A DNA stretch of 29,616 bases. Source: UBA7328 sp002471345 (lineage in GTDB: Bacteria; Bacteroidota; Bacteroidia; Chitinophagales; Saprospiraceae). The notes below the pieces were generated by a model. The model did not search any database. It worked only from the letters and a program-made list of their open reading frames with translations, and was not told where the DNA came from. Shown here piece after piece: positions 1-8,551 of the stretch; the stretch's first letter is position 1; each line of letters begins with the position of its first letter. A program made the position numbers and the translations under genes. The stretch is taken from positions 1 through 29,616 of the forward strand of contig CAXGOB010000060.1 of the NCBI GenBank assembly GCA_964011275.1, read 5' to 3'.

Positions 1-748
1 GCTTGCTATCGTTGGAAGCGCCCCATGTACTGCTACTGGATCTTATGATGATCTCCATGCCATCGCTGACTTTTGCAAAGATCAGAAACTATGGTTTCAT
101 GTAGATGGAGCCCATGGAGGACCTGCCATCTTTTCTAAAAAGTATAATTACCTCATGAGTGGTGCTGAGAGAGCAGATAGTGTAGTAATAGATGCTCATA
201 AGATGATGCTCACTCCAGCTCTAACTACTGCATTATTATTTAAGAGAAAGGACGATTCTTATCACACCTTTAGTCAAGATGCTTACTATCTATGGGAAGG
301 ACAAGAAGATAGAGAGTGGTACAACTTAGCAAGAAGAACATTTGAGTGCACCAAGGTAATGATGGCCGTACGAGTATTTACCATTATAAAAGAATATGGA
401 ATTGAAATATTCGATGAATATGTCACTAGACAATACAATTTAGCCCGTGAATTTGCTGAAGTACTAGATCAATCTGATGATTTTGAGTTGGCAATTTTTC
501 CCGATTCAAATATTGTTTGTTTCAGGTATATTCCTGACTATCAATCAAATAATCAAGAAGACATTTCTGAACTCAATAGAAAAATCAGAAAAGACATTTT
601 TCAGAAAGGTGATTTCTATTTAGTACAAACACAACTAAATGATGACCTATATCTTAGAGTTTCATTGATGAACTCTCTGACCACAATTAACGACTTAAAA
701 GAAGTGTTAGATGCGATAAGAAATCAAGGAAAAGATCATCTTACTTGA
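1..748 (+). CDS. PLP-dependent group II decarboxylase, 3' part (5' end outside window)
   Basis: The frame is open from base 2 to the TGA at 746-748, so this is the C-terminal 248 residues or so of a longer protein. Two hallmarks of the pyridoxal-phosphate group II decarboxylases (glutamate, diaminobutyrate and aromatic amino acid decarboxylases) are visible. HVDGAHGG at 98-121 carries the Asp that contacts the cofactor ring nitrogen. DAHKMM at 191-208 carries the Lys (codon 200-202) expected to form the Schiff base. Near the end, LYLRVSLMNSLTT resembles the conserved tail strand of the family. The enzyme would remove CO2 from an amino acid in the cytoplasm, but the substrate cannot be assigned. 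The first ATG in frame, at 155, lies between the two motifs and is not a real start. The stop abuts the stop of a LysE-type relic on the other strand. Confidence 0.85.
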   Translation, partial: LAIVGSAPCTATGSYDDLHAIADFCKDQKLWFHVDGAHGGPAIFSKKYNYLMSGAERADSVVIDAHKMMLTPALTTALLFKRKDDSYHTFSQDAYYLWEGQEDREWYNLARRTFECTKVMMAVRVFTIIKEYGIEIFDEYVTRQYNLAREFAEVLDQSDDFELAIFPDSNIVCFRYIPDYQSNNQEDISELNRKIRKDIFQKGDFYLVQTQLNDDLYLRVSLMNSLTTINDLKEVLDAIRNQGKDHLT

Positions 749-900
749 TTACATTCCACTGAAAAGCGCTACACTCTCTTCTTAAAATACACATCTCTAA
801 AAAAGAACAAGACCAAAAAAGGGCTACTTCCTTACCTGCCGCCTTATTAATTCTGAAAGAAAAGAAGTTTTCAAAATGGTTTCGAACATGAAATTTATAT
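749..900 (-). pseudogene. 3' relic of a LysE-family exporter gene
   Basis: Reading the minus strand, the last codons give EESVALFSGM and a TAA stop at 751-749. The intact LysE-type gene at 21517-22170 ends EESVALFGGM. Upstream, the relic reads GLVLF, TAG, RCVF, TAA, where the intact gene has Tyr and Pro instead of the two stops. A frameshift follows, and then RINKAAGKEVALF matches KINKVAGLVVALF. Further up, HVRNHFENFFSF aligns without a gap to MIRNKLNAPLLSK. Across the first 75 nt the DNA is nearly identical by eye. Weaker similarity may run on to about 965. Two nonsense codons and a frameshift make this a dead fragment of about the last quarter of the gene. Its stop is directly adjacent to the decarboxylase stop at 748. 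Confidence 0.85.
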
Positions 901-1040
901 CCTAATTTTCTCCTACAACAACGACTAAGATGAGCAACATCTGTATCAATATGGCAAGAATAGAATTCTATAGTAAGAAAGGTATAGCTTATTAGCCAAT
1001 AGAATAATTCAATTATATAAACAAAGCAGATAAGACATAT

Positions 1041-1082
1041 TAGTTATTAGTTATTAGTTATTAGTTATTAGTTATTAGTTAT
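1041..1082. repeat. Tandem heptamer repeat (TAGTTAT)6
   Basis: There are six perfect head-to-tail copies of TAGTTAT, with partial units on both flanks (AT before, TA after). The array lies in the 507-bp gap ahead of the sensor kinase, about 170 bp before its start codon. The rest of that gap is the LysE relic (749 to about 900), a small palindrome at 1187-1203 and otherwise AT-rich DNA without an open frame. Seven-base microsatellites can slip in copy number. Here they would change promoter spacing, not a reading frame, if they lie in the kinase promoter, which is not shown. Confidence 0.9.
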
Positions 1083-1186
1083 TAAATTGCCATATATTAT
1101 GATTCAAATTCATAAAGAATAAATATTATTGATCTTTATTCGTCGCAAATGATACAAAATAGTAATCTCAAATCTATCATACTCTA

Positions 1187-1203
1187 CTCTAATTTTATTA
1201 GAG
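1187..1203. promoter_or_regulatory. Perfect 7-bp inverted repeat upstream of the sensor kinase
   Basis: CTCTAAT, TTT, ATTAGAG forms a perfect 7-bp inverted repeat with a 3-nt centre, ending 52 nt before the kinase ATG. It could be an operator or a small hairpin in the leader. No T-run follows, so a terminator is unlikely. The function is inferred only from symmetry and position. Confidence 0.35.
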
Positions 1204-1255
1204 AAAGTTCTGATGAATAGAGAAAGAAATTATTGTATTATATATCAATAGTCAA

Positions 1256-4200
1256 ATGGTTGAAAAATCCCTAACTGAATTACTTAAGAAACAACTACAA
1301 CGGGAAAGATTGGCTCGCAAAGAAGCTGAGCGTCTACTTGAGGAAAAATCTAATGAATTATATTTTGCCAATATCCCATTAGATAAACTTAATAAGGAAT
1401 TAAATATAAAGATTAAAGACACTTCTATTGAACTGGCTAAGCACCGCAGTCGTTATTTCAATTTATTACAAAATGCTGAAGACATCATTACTATTTCAAA
1501 TAAAAAGGGTAAGCTTAGCTATGTCAATCCAGCAATAAAAAAAATATTAGGGATTGAGCCAAAAGATATTATTGGACAAGACTATTCGAAACTGGTTGCT
1601 TCTGAGCAGAGAAAAGATTTCTTAGAGTTTTATCAAAATCAGTTAAAGCATAAAATCCCAGCTACATATTATGAGTTTGCAGTTCGGACAAAAAGTGATA
1701 AGATTGTATGGTTGGGCCAAAGGCTAATAATTGTCGACGCTCCAGATAACAAGACGGAAATATTGGGTGTATTAAGAGATATCACCAATAAAAGAAATAG
1801 GGAAAAAGTATTAGAATCCTTGACAAAAGAACTCTCTGAAAAAGCTGATTTTTTAGCTGCAGTAAATCAATTTGCAGTTTCTGTAATGGATAAACAATCT
1901 GTAAGAGAGATTACGTGGGAAGTAAGTCAAAATCTGATCAAGACTTTACGATTTGAAGATTGTATAATCTATCTAAAATCTGATGATGGGAAGAATCTTA
2001 TCCAAATGTCTGCATTTGGAGATAAAGCAAAAAATAACAATGAAATTCTAAATCCGATTACAATTCCTATTGGACAAGGAATATCAGGTTTTGTTGCTAT
2101 GTCCGGGAAAGGAGAAATTATTCATGATACATCTGTAGACAAAAGATATATAGTCGACAATAAAAGAAGATTTTCTGAACTAACTATACCAATCATATCT
2201 GATGGGGAGGTAATTGGGGTGATTGATTCAGAACATTCGCAGAAGAATTTCTTTACACGAGAGAACTTTGACTTCGTAACAACTATAGCTTCTTTGATCT
2301 CTGATAAGATTAAAAACACACTTCTTCTTGAAAAACAGAGAAAAGCTGAAAAAATGGTAATTGAAGCAGGTGAAAGCATTCGAAAAAGTGAAGAAAAATA
2401 TCGAAGGGTAATTGAAAATATGAATCTTGGGTTGATGGAGGTTGATAATAAAGGCAATATCCTGAATCCTTATAATACTTTCTGTGAAATGACAGGATAT
2501 AAAGCTGATGAATTAATAGGAAGAAATGCGGCAGATATTTTTTTGGATAAAAAAAATAAATCTGCTATGAGTGAGAATGACTCTAAACGTTTGACTGGTG
2601 AAGCAGGAGTATATGAATTAGAAATGATCAAAAAAAATGGAGAAAAATTTTGGGCCTTGATTTCTGGTGCTCCAATTTATGGAAAATCACAAGAAGTGAC
2701 GGGAAGTGTTGGAATTCACTTAGATATATCAGCTCAGAAGAAATTAGAAGTTGAATTACAAAATGCAATTAAAGAAAAAGACAGAGCTCGAGACATTGAG
2801 AAAGAATTTTTGGCAAACATGAGTCATGAAATTAGAAATCCTCTTCATTCTGTTATCGGAATGGCTAATCTCCTATATGACACTGATATGTCTCCAGAAC
2901 AACTTAATTACGTCAACAATATCAAATTTTCTACAGACTTATTAAATTCTTTGGTTTCAGATATTTTAGATATGTCCAAAATTGCTGAGGGAAAAATGGA
3001 ATTATCCTTAAAACCATTTAACCTTGAAGATGCATTTTATAGCCTAAAAAAGACCATTGAAATTAATCTTTCTAGCACGGATGTAGTGATCAATTCATTC
3101 TTTGATTTTAACATTCCTAACCCCTTAGTTAGTGATCCAACCTACCTAAATCAAATCTTGTTAAACTTATTGACGAATGCGGTTAAATTTACACGAAATG
3201 GAAGTATTGAATTAGAGGCAAGACTCCAAGAACGAAAAGATAAAAACGTATGGATTGAATTTTTAATAAAGGACACCGGAATAGGAATTGACGAAGAACA
3301 AATAAAAACCATCTTTGATAGGTTTAGTCAAGCTGGCAAGGTAGACGAATCTAAGAGAATAGGTACGGGTCTTGGTTTAACTATCACTCAGAAATTGACA
3401 GAACTCCTTGGTGGAAGTATCGCTGTCACTAGTATCAAAGGTAAGGGAACAAGTTTTCGGGTCGTAATACCTTTCCAATTATTGCCAAAACCAATTTCAA
3501 CAAAAAAAATACCAACAGTGCCAGTTGTCAATGACGGGATAAATATTTTGATTGTAGAAGACAATGACATCAATAGACATTACATAGAAAAAATACTTGA
3601 GAAAAATGAATTGCCTTTTACATCTAGCCGAAACGGATTTGAAGCTAAAGAAATACTTAAAGAACAAAATTTTAATCTAATCTTAATGGACATCAGAATG
3701 CCAATTATGGATGGGTACCAGACAACCATTTGGCTCAGAAATCAGAATTCAAATAAAAATAATAAAATTCCAATTATTGCTTTGACAGCATCTGCATTGC
3801 TTGACGAAAAGGAGAAAGCTTTAAAATCTGGAATGAATCACCACATTAGTAAGCCTTTTACACCTGATACTCTTCTTAATGCGATGCAAAATCTTCTTTC
3901 AACAGTTGACTATATCCCGAGAGATTACAAAAATATTGTATTGCCAAATGGTATTGACAAACAAGAAATTTTGCAATTATATGAAGGTGATTGGAATCAT
4001 GCTTCTGTTATATTCAAAATTTATTTAAAAAACATTCCAAATGAATTAGATCAATTAAAAATCAATCTAGATCGAAGTGACTGGAAAAAGGTCAAAAGTA
4101 TATTGCACAAGATAAAACCGAATTTCTCAATGGTCGGATTGGGAAAAATAGAATTACAAATACAGAGTATAGAAGAATTGATTAAATTAAATCCTTTTGA

Positions 4201-4309
4201 TGAACAATTGATTAGAAGTGAATTGACACATTTATTTAACACCGTAAAAGAAAACAACTCAATTGTCAAAAAAGCCCAAATTGTTTTATCAGATTTAGTA
4301 AACGCATAA
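1256..4309 (+). CDS. Hybrid sensor histidine kinase (PAS-GAF-PAS-HisKA-HATPase-REC-HPt)
   Basis: This 1017-residue phosphorelay kinase has no membrane segment, so it is probably cytoplasmic. A charged coiled coil (1-60, with RERLARKEAERLLEE) leads into PAS1 (about 65-180), a GAF domain (about 199-360), a linker helix and PAS2 (about 380-500). The dimerisation domain carries MSHEIRNP with the phospho-accepting His524. The ATPase domain shows LLNLLTNAVKFT, DTGIGID and GTGLGLT. A receiver follows (about 762-880) with LIVEDND, Asp812 in LILMDIRMP and Lys866 in SKPFT. A C-terminal HPt-like helical region has LHKIKPNFSMVG with candidate His951, where the usual HRLKG-type Gly is Pro. All stations of a His-Asp-His relay are thus in one chain. 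The LytTR regulator starts 4 nt later and is the likely final acceptor. The ligand is unknown. No ribosome binding site is evident. Confidence 0.93.
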   Translation: MVEKSLTELLKKQLQRERLARKEAERLLEEKSNELYFANIPLDKLNKELNIKIKDTSIELAKHRSRYFNLLQNAEDIITISNKKGKLSYVNPAIKKILGIEPKDIIGQDYSKLVASEQRKDFLEFYQNQLKHKIPATYYEFAVRTKSDKIVWLGQRLIIVDAPDNKTEILGVLRDITNKRNREKVLESLTKELSEKADFLAAVNQFAVSVMDKQSVREITWEVSQNLIKTLRFEDCIIYLKSDDGKNLIQMSAFGDKAKNNNEILNPITIPIGQGISGFVAMSGKGEIIHDTSVDKRYIVDNKRRFSELTIPIISDGEVIGVIDSEHSQKNFFTRENFDFVTTIASLISDKIKNTLLLEKQRKAEKMVIEAGESIRKSEEKYRRVIENMNLGLMEVDNKGNILNPYNTFCEMTGYKADELIGRNAADIFLDKKNKSAMSENDSKRLTGEAGVYELEMIKKNGEKFWALISGAPIYGKSQEVTGSVGIHLDISAQKKLEVELQNAIKEKDRARDIEKEFLANMSHEIRNPLHSVIGMANLLYDTDMSPEQLNYVNNIKFSTDLLNSLVSDILDMSKIAEGKMELSLKPFNLEDAFYSLKKTIEINLSSTDVVINSFFDFNIPNPLVSDPTYLNQILLNLLTNAVKFTRNGSIELEARLQERKDKNVWIEFLIKDTGIGIDEEQIKTIFDRFSQAGKVDESKRIGTGLGLTITQKLTELLGGSIAVTSIKGKGTSFRVVIPFQLLPKPISTKKIPTVPVVNDGINILIVEDNDINRHYIEKILEKNELPFTSSRNGFEAKEILKEQNFNLILMDIRMPIMDGYQTTIWLRNQNSNKNNKIPIIALTASALLDEKEKALKSGMNHHISKPFTPDTLLNAMQNLLSTVDYIPRDYKNIVLPNGIDKQEILQLYEGDWNHASVIFKIYLKNIPNELDQLKINLDRSDWKKVKSILHKIKPNFSMVGLGKIELQIQSIEELIKLNPFDEQLIRSELTHLFNTVKENNSIVKKAQIVLSDLVNA

Positions 4310-4313
4310 TAAT

Positions 4314-5006
4314 TTGAACTGTCTAATTGTCGAGGATGACGAAATATCAAGAATTTCACTTCTAAAATTTTGTGAAAAGATTGATGATTTACAAGTAATA
4401 GGCGTTTGTGAGAACGTGAGTCAGGCCATTGAGTACTTACAAAAGAATGAAATAGACCTCATATTTCTTGATATTGAATTACCTGGGACTACAGGCCTTG
4501 ATCTTGTAAAAGAAATGAGAGATTTGCCTTTGATAGTCTTTACAACAGCAAAACGTGAATATGCAGCAGATGCTTTTGAGTATAGAGATGTAGTAATAGA
4601 CTATATAACGAAACCTGTTTCACTACCGCGAATTCTAAATGCTGTTAACAGGGCGCAATATAAACTTAGCAAAGAAGAAGTAACCGAGAACTATAATGAT
4701 TACTTATTTGTAAAATCAGATGGCAGATTAGTTAGAGTAGAAATCAACGATTTGGAGTTTATTGAAACGGTAAGGGATTATGTACGGTTTAAAACCGCCT
4801 CATCCCATTTTATGGTTCATTCTAGCCTCAAAAGTATTGATCTCAAGATAAACCATCCTGACTTAATGAAAATTCATAGATCATATATAATAAACCTTTC
4901 TAAGATTATTGATATCCAAGACAATAGTGTTCTAATTGGGAAGAAAATCATTCCAATTAGCAGAGCACATCGTACTAAATTGTGGAAACGGTTGGATCCT
5001 TTATAG
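4314..5006 (+). CDS. LytTR-family response regulator (TTG start)
   Basis: An N-terminal receiver (1 to about 120) has acidic residues in LIVEDDE, phospho-acceptor Asp53 in IFLDIELPG, Thr/Ala in FTTAK and Lys in ITKPVS. A LytTR DNA-binding domain fills about 130-228 (YLFVKSDGRLVRVE, FIETVRDYVRF, HRSYIINLSKI, IPISRAHRTKLWKRL). The protein should bind promoter DNA when phosphorylated, most simply by the hybrid kinase whose stop codon lies 4 nt upstream. The start is TTG at 4314: a TAA at 4299-4301 closes the frame just upstream, and the receiver begins exactly here, so no ATG can serve. Its 3' end overlaps the convergent glycosyltransferase by 32 bp. Control of the neighbouring polysaccharide genes is a reasonable guess from position only. 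Confidence 0.9.
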   Translation: MNCLIVEDDEISRISLLKFCEKIDDLQVIGVCENVSQAIEYLQKNEIDLIFLDIELPGTTGLDLVKEMRDLPLIVFTTAKREYAADAFEYRDVVIDYITKPVSLPRILNAVNRAQYKLSKEEVTENYNDYLFVKSDGRLVRVEINDLEFIETVRDYVRFKTASSHFMVHSSLKSIDLKINHPDLMKIHRSYIINLSKIIDIQDNSVLIGKKIIPISRAHRTKLWKRLDPL

Positions 5007-6177
5007 ATGAGGATATTTCTCTTTTTGCTCGTTCCCATTTTACGTTTTGTTTCTTCCGAATATAAATCCAAAGTCCCTTCAAGACAGCAATATGCATAAA
5101 CGTAAAATAGTATGGTACCAAACTTCCTTTTATAATTTGACCATAATTTCTTAACAAATGCCCACAAAATGCTAAAGAATAAAACAATAATTGAAGAATA
5201 AATAAGAATATATAAATCGAATGATCATTAAAAACGAGATAGACATTCGTTGTGAAAATGGCGATTAAGGCAAAAGGTGTATAATACCATCTAGAAACTC
5301 TGTGTACATAGAATAAAAAAGCAAACTTGGGGAGTACAAGTGGATTGATTCTTTTAAATAGTCTTTGTACAGATTGAAAACCGCCTGAAGCAATTCTAAC
5401 TTTACGTTTAAACTCTTCTTCTATTTCTGATGATGCATTTTCAATGGCATATGCATCAGGTGCATATGCTGTACGAAATCCTTTTATATTGATATTTAAT
5501 GTAATCATAAAGTCATCAAGAATAGAATCTTCAGCAATTGGCTCGTAAAGATTGGTTCTTATTGCAAATAATTCTCCCGCAGCCCCAACAACACTATAGA
5601 AAGAATAGTCAATCTTTTTTAGCATTGACTCAATTTTCCAATACAAGCCTTCGCCATGAGCATTTGATTTGCTAGTCTTGTTTATGCGTATTCTTTTTTC
5701 TCCTGCTACAGCCCCTACTTTAATATCTTCAAAGTGTTTGACAATATTCCTAATTGCATCTTTATTGAGTATACAGTTTGCATCCGTATATATTGTGAGA
5801 TCAGAATAGTTCTTTTTCATTGCCCTATTAATAGCATGAATTTTTCCTTTCCGTTCTGGTTCGAATAAAGACTCAATATTTGTGAATCTCTTAACGATTG
5901 AAGTTGTTTGATCGGTAGATCCATCGCTTACTATTATTATCCTTAATTTATTCGCTGGGTAATGAAGACTTAAAGAGTTGTTTATCTTTTCTTGAATAAA
6001 GTCTTCTTCATTATAGGCTGCTATAATCAGACTCACTGTAGGCAGATCTTGTGTTTTCGATAACGATATACTCAGATCTGGTTTCTTTCGCTTTTTAATA
6101 AAAAGAGAAAGCACTAATCCATACCCTCCATAAATGAATATGATTGATGCAATGAGAAACCAAAATATTATTTCCAT
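4975..6177 (-). CDS. Membrane glycosyltransferase family 2
   Basis: This 400-residue protein begins with a transmembrane helix (about 2-27). The GT-A catalytic domain follows: VSLIIAAYNEE (48-58), VSDGSTDQT with Asp85, YTDAN with Asp132 (the DxD-like metal site), GAAGELFAIR and ILDDFMI with Asp221/222. Several hydrophobic helices follow from about 285 to 370. The layout is that of processive or membrane-anchored GT2 enzymes of the cellulose synthase/IcaA type, but the Q-x-x-R-W motif is not clear (RKVRIASGG takes its place), so single-sugar transfer is equally possible. It would add sugar from a nucleotide donor on the cytoplasmic face. It is the last gene of the minus-strand polysaccharide operon, 4 nt after the acetyltransferase stop, and runs 32 bp into the LytTR gene on the other strand. 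Confidence 0.88.
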   Translation of the reverse strand: MEIIFWFLIASIIFIYGGYGLVLSLFIKKRKKPDLSISLSKTQDLPTVSLIIAAYNEEDFIQEKINNSLSLHYPANKLRIIIVSDGSTDQTTSIVKRFTNIESLFEPERKGKIHAINRAMKKNYSDLTIYTDANCILNKDAIRNIVKHFEDIKVGAVAGEKRIRINKTSKSNAHGEGLYWKIESMLKKIDYSFYSVVGAAGELFAIRTNLYEPIAEDSILDDFMITLNINIKGFRTAYAPDAYAIENASSEIEEEFKRKVRIASGGFQSVQRLFKRINPLVLPKFAFLFYVHRVSRWYYTPFALIAIFTTNVYLVFNDHSIYIFLFILQLLFYSLAFCGHLLRNYGQIIKGSLVPYYFTFMHIAVLKGLWIYIRKKQNVKWERAKREISSSIKDPTVSTI

Positions 6178-6181
6178 AATT

Positions 6182-6862
6182 CTATGCTGTTTCTTGAATT
6201 TGTAATTGTGTTTTCTTTAGTACCTGGACATTACCTTTTGGTCTAATATTTTTTATAAACTTAGCAGGCACCCCCCCCACGAGAGTATAGTTATCGACGT
6301 CTTTAGTAACAACTGATCCTGCTGCAACAACAGCACCTTTTCCTATAGTAACTCCTTTTAACACCATGGATCTGGTAGCCACCCAAGCATCATCCTCTAT
6401 AATTATTGGTTTTGATTCACCTTTTGCCAATCGATCCTCAACGGTGTGAAAATCACCATCCATTATATAAACTTGAGGAGCAATCCTACATCTATTTCCT
6501 ATTCTCACATAATTAGTCACGGCGATGACAGGGCCATTAATTCTACAACCGTTCCCTATCATAAGCTTTCCTCCTTTCTTAACAGACAGCCGACACTGGT
6601 TTACATTAGACCATATCCTCGTCAAGTTTCCTATGCTGATATGACCCTGATTCTGTATATCGGGCTTCTTATTAGTGAATAGCAAATTCCCTAAAGTGTT
6701 AACTTTTCGCAAATACCATCGAGTGACAATAAAATTAACTCCCAGTTTTGCCAACCTATAAAACAATATGATTTGTATTCTAAATTCACCTTCTTCCAAA
6801 TCATGATCATTTGCAATTTTAATTTTCTCTTTTTGAATTAAGTCTATCATTTGTTTGTTCAT
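6182..6862 (-). CDS. Left-handed beta-helix (hexapeptide) O-acyltransferase
   Basis: The C-terminal two thirds are built of hexapeptide-like repeats (HISIGNLTRI, LMIGNGCRI, VRIGNRCRI, PIIIEDDAWV, MVLKGVTIGKGAVVAAGSVV) ending VGGVPAKFIK. This is the signature of trimeric acetyltransferases of the WcaF/NodL/maltose acetyltransferase kind. DGDFHTVEDR supplies the His usually taken as catalytic base. It would transfer an acetyl group from acetyl-CoA onto a sugar of the polysaccharide or its precursor. ATG at 6862 is chosen because it comes 1 nt after the TAA of the preceding glycosyltransferase. The longer frame to 6886 would start with TTG inside that gene. The length of 226 residues is usual for the family. 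Confidence 0.88.
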   Translation of the reverse strand: MNKQMIDLIQKEKIKIANDHDLEEGEFRIQIILFYRLAKLGVNFIVTRWYLRKVNTLGNLLFTNKKPDIQNQGHISIGNLTRIWSNVNQCRLSVKKGGKLMIGNGCRINGPVIAVTNYVRIGNRCRIAPQVYIMDGDFHTVEDRLAKGESKPIIIEDDAWVATRSMVLKGVTIGKGAVVAAGSVVTKDVDNYTLVGGVPAKFIKNIRPKGNVQVLKKTQLQIQETA

Positions 6863-6863
6863 T

Positions 6864-7745
6864 TTAATTTTTAAAATTCCAGACAAATCCTTTTACCAAA
6901 TACTTGACTGAAATCACCTGGCCTTTTGTCAAATGAAGAGCAATTGAAATAGGTAATTGAAAGAGCGTGTAATACATGTAAAAAAATAGTAATGAAAAAC
7001 CTCCGCTAAATCTTCTCATGAATAGGAGTCTATTTCTACTTAAATAGTAATTTTTTATAGGATTTTCCTTTCCTATGCTCATTGACTGTTTGTGATATAT
7101 CCTAGATGTAGCAGCATAATAGCATTTCCATCCATATCTCTTAGCACGGAGACAGAAATCATGTTCTTCATAGTACATAAAATAGTCCTCAGACAGCAGG
7201 CCTATGTCTTCCACTACCTCTTTTCTAATCATTAAACATGCTCCATTACACAAACCGGTTTCACCACTTTGGTCATACTTAGGGCCATCCATTTTACCAA
7301 ACCCAATTTTCCTACCACGCCCAAACCAAGTACTGATGGACTTTGCTCCTGCGTATTGTAATTTATTAGAAGGATCAAAAAATAATATTTTAGGCGAAAC
7401 CATTCCAACCTCTTTGTTCTGATCAAAAACATCAACCATGGGGCCTATAAAATCAGGTTCGACAGTTGTATCATTATTCAGCAACAAAATAAAATGTCCG
7501 GTGGCTCTATCAATTCCCGAATTCACTCCCCCAGCAAAACCAAGATTCTCAGGCAATTTAAAAACTTTAACATTTTCCAATCTGGTCTGATACAAATCTG
7601 TTCGATCAATTTTTGTTCCGTTATCGATAACAATTGTTTCAAAATTTGGATATGAAACATGAACTAAAGAATCTAAAAGCTCCAGAGTATCCTTAGGGTC
7701 TTTATAATTGACTATAACAATAGATACTTTCTTATGTCTTGTCAT
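6864..7745 (-). CDS. Glycosyltransferase family 2 (rhamnosyltransferase-like)
   Basis: This 293-residue enzyme has a GT-A fold N-terminus: VSIVIVNYKDPKDTLELLDS, ETIVIDNGT, NLGFAGGVNSGI and the donor/metal motif LLLNNDTTVEP. Further on come NGACLMIRKEV and YEEHDFCLRAKRYGW, which are typical of the WcaA/rhamnosyltransferase branch of GT2. A hydrophobic stretch near the C-terminus (about 245-270) probably attaches it to the membrane. It would add one sugar, identity unknown, to the lipid-linked repeat unit. It starts 2 nt after the methyltransferase stop and its own stop is 1 nt from the acetyltransferase ATG, so translation is probably coupled. Confidence 0.88.
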   Translation of the reverse strand: MTRHKKVSIVIVNYKDPKDTLELLDSLVHVSYPNFETIVIDNGTKIDRTDLYQTRLENVKVFKLPENLGFAGGVNSGIDRATGHFILLLNNDTTVEPDFIGPMVDVFDQNKEVGMVSPKILFFDPSNKLQYAGAKSISTWFGRGRKIGFGKMDGPKYDQSGETGLCNGACLMIRKEVVEDIGLLSEDYFMYYEEHDFCLRAKRYGWKCYYAATSRIYHKQSMSIGKENPIKNYYLSRNRLLFMRRFSGGFSLLFFYMYYTLFQLPISIALHLTKGQVISVKYLVKGFVWNFKN

Positions 7746-7747
7746 GA

Positions 7748-8551
7748 TTATATTTTTTTCCCTATTATTTGAATAGAATTGCCTGTTTGATTATTAAAGA
7801 CCAAGCGATCAATTAAAACCAATCCTTTAAGGAATGGAAGCATCAAAACCTGAGAAATAACACCCGCCTTACGACTTAAATATCCCAGCTCCCAGCTGAA
7901 TCTAGAAATCCTTCCATCCGTATAATAAGCCTGTTCAATCTCAAACCCTTCCTTGTTCATTCTATCCTTAAGATCTTCCAGCATGTATACTTGCCCTATA
8001 TGCTCATCGTCTAACCATTGATGATGGTCCGAAAACCATCTTTCTGGCAAAACTGTTTTCTGAATTTTACTGGGCATTTTTACCAATAATCTCCCACCCT
8101 GAACAAGGCGATTATAAGCTTCCTTAAAAGGCATTTCATTTTCTTTGATATGCTCGAAAACATCTACAGAGTATATAAAATCAAAATTTTTATTTTCTGG
8201 GAGTGAATCACAAGGCCCTAAATGTGTAGTCATATTATTGATTCTGTGATTATCAATAACTTCATTGATCGACTTTAGTCGATCAGGTTCTACATCCAGT
8301 GCAGTTATATTGGCTTTTTCCAAAGCTCCGGCCATCATAAAGGCATATTCCCCTTGACCACATCCAAGGTCTAGGATATTATTGAAAGATTGGTGAGGAA
8401 GACTTCTGATCAATTTTTTAAAAATATTAGCTCTAGCATATTGACCAATATTTGTCGAGCCCAAAATTCTATTTACAATCTTTCCTAATTTGGAATATCG
8501 AGATATTCTTTTACTCATTAGGTATTGGTTATGTGCGAAGCGAAGTTTCAT
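7748..8551 (-). CDS. Class I SAM-dependent methyltransferase
   Basis: The 267-residue protein carries the Rossmann SAM-binding motif I LDLGCGQGEYAF (about residues 61-72), an acidic motif II in TALDVEP, and FIYSVDVFEHIKENE as motif IV with the His/Glu often seen in Methyltransf_11/23 proteins. RLVQGGRLLVKMPS is the usual strand-5 region. In this operon it could methylate a sugar, a lipid-linked intermediate or the chain end, which in some Wzx/Wzy or ABC systems caps polymer growth. Which of these applies is not visible. ATG at 8551 overlaps the flippase gene by 23 bp. An alternative ATG at 8515 (MSKRISRYSK) begins 13 nt after the flippase stop and is almost equally likely. Confidence 0.85.
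   Translation of the reverse strand: MKLRFAHNQYLMSKRISRYSKLGKIVNRILGSTNIGQYARANIFKKLIRSLPHQSFNNILDLGCGQGEYAFMMAGALEKANITALDVEPDRLKSINEVIDNHRINNMTTHLGPCDSLPENKNFDFIYSVDVFEHIKENEMPFKEAYNRLVQGGRLLVKMPSKIQKTVLPERWFSDHHQWLDDEHIGQVYMLEDLKDRMNKEGFEIEQAYYTDGRISRFSWELGYLSRKAGVISQVLMLPFLKGLVLIDRLVFNNQTGNSIQIIGKKI

Noticed and set aside
1041..1082. CRISPR-like array
   Set aside because: The units are 7 bp, contiguous and without spacers, and no cas genes are present.
6182..6886. Longer acetyltransferase starting at 6886
   Set aside because: That start is a TTG inside the upstream gene, while ATG 6862 lies 1 nt after the upstream stop.
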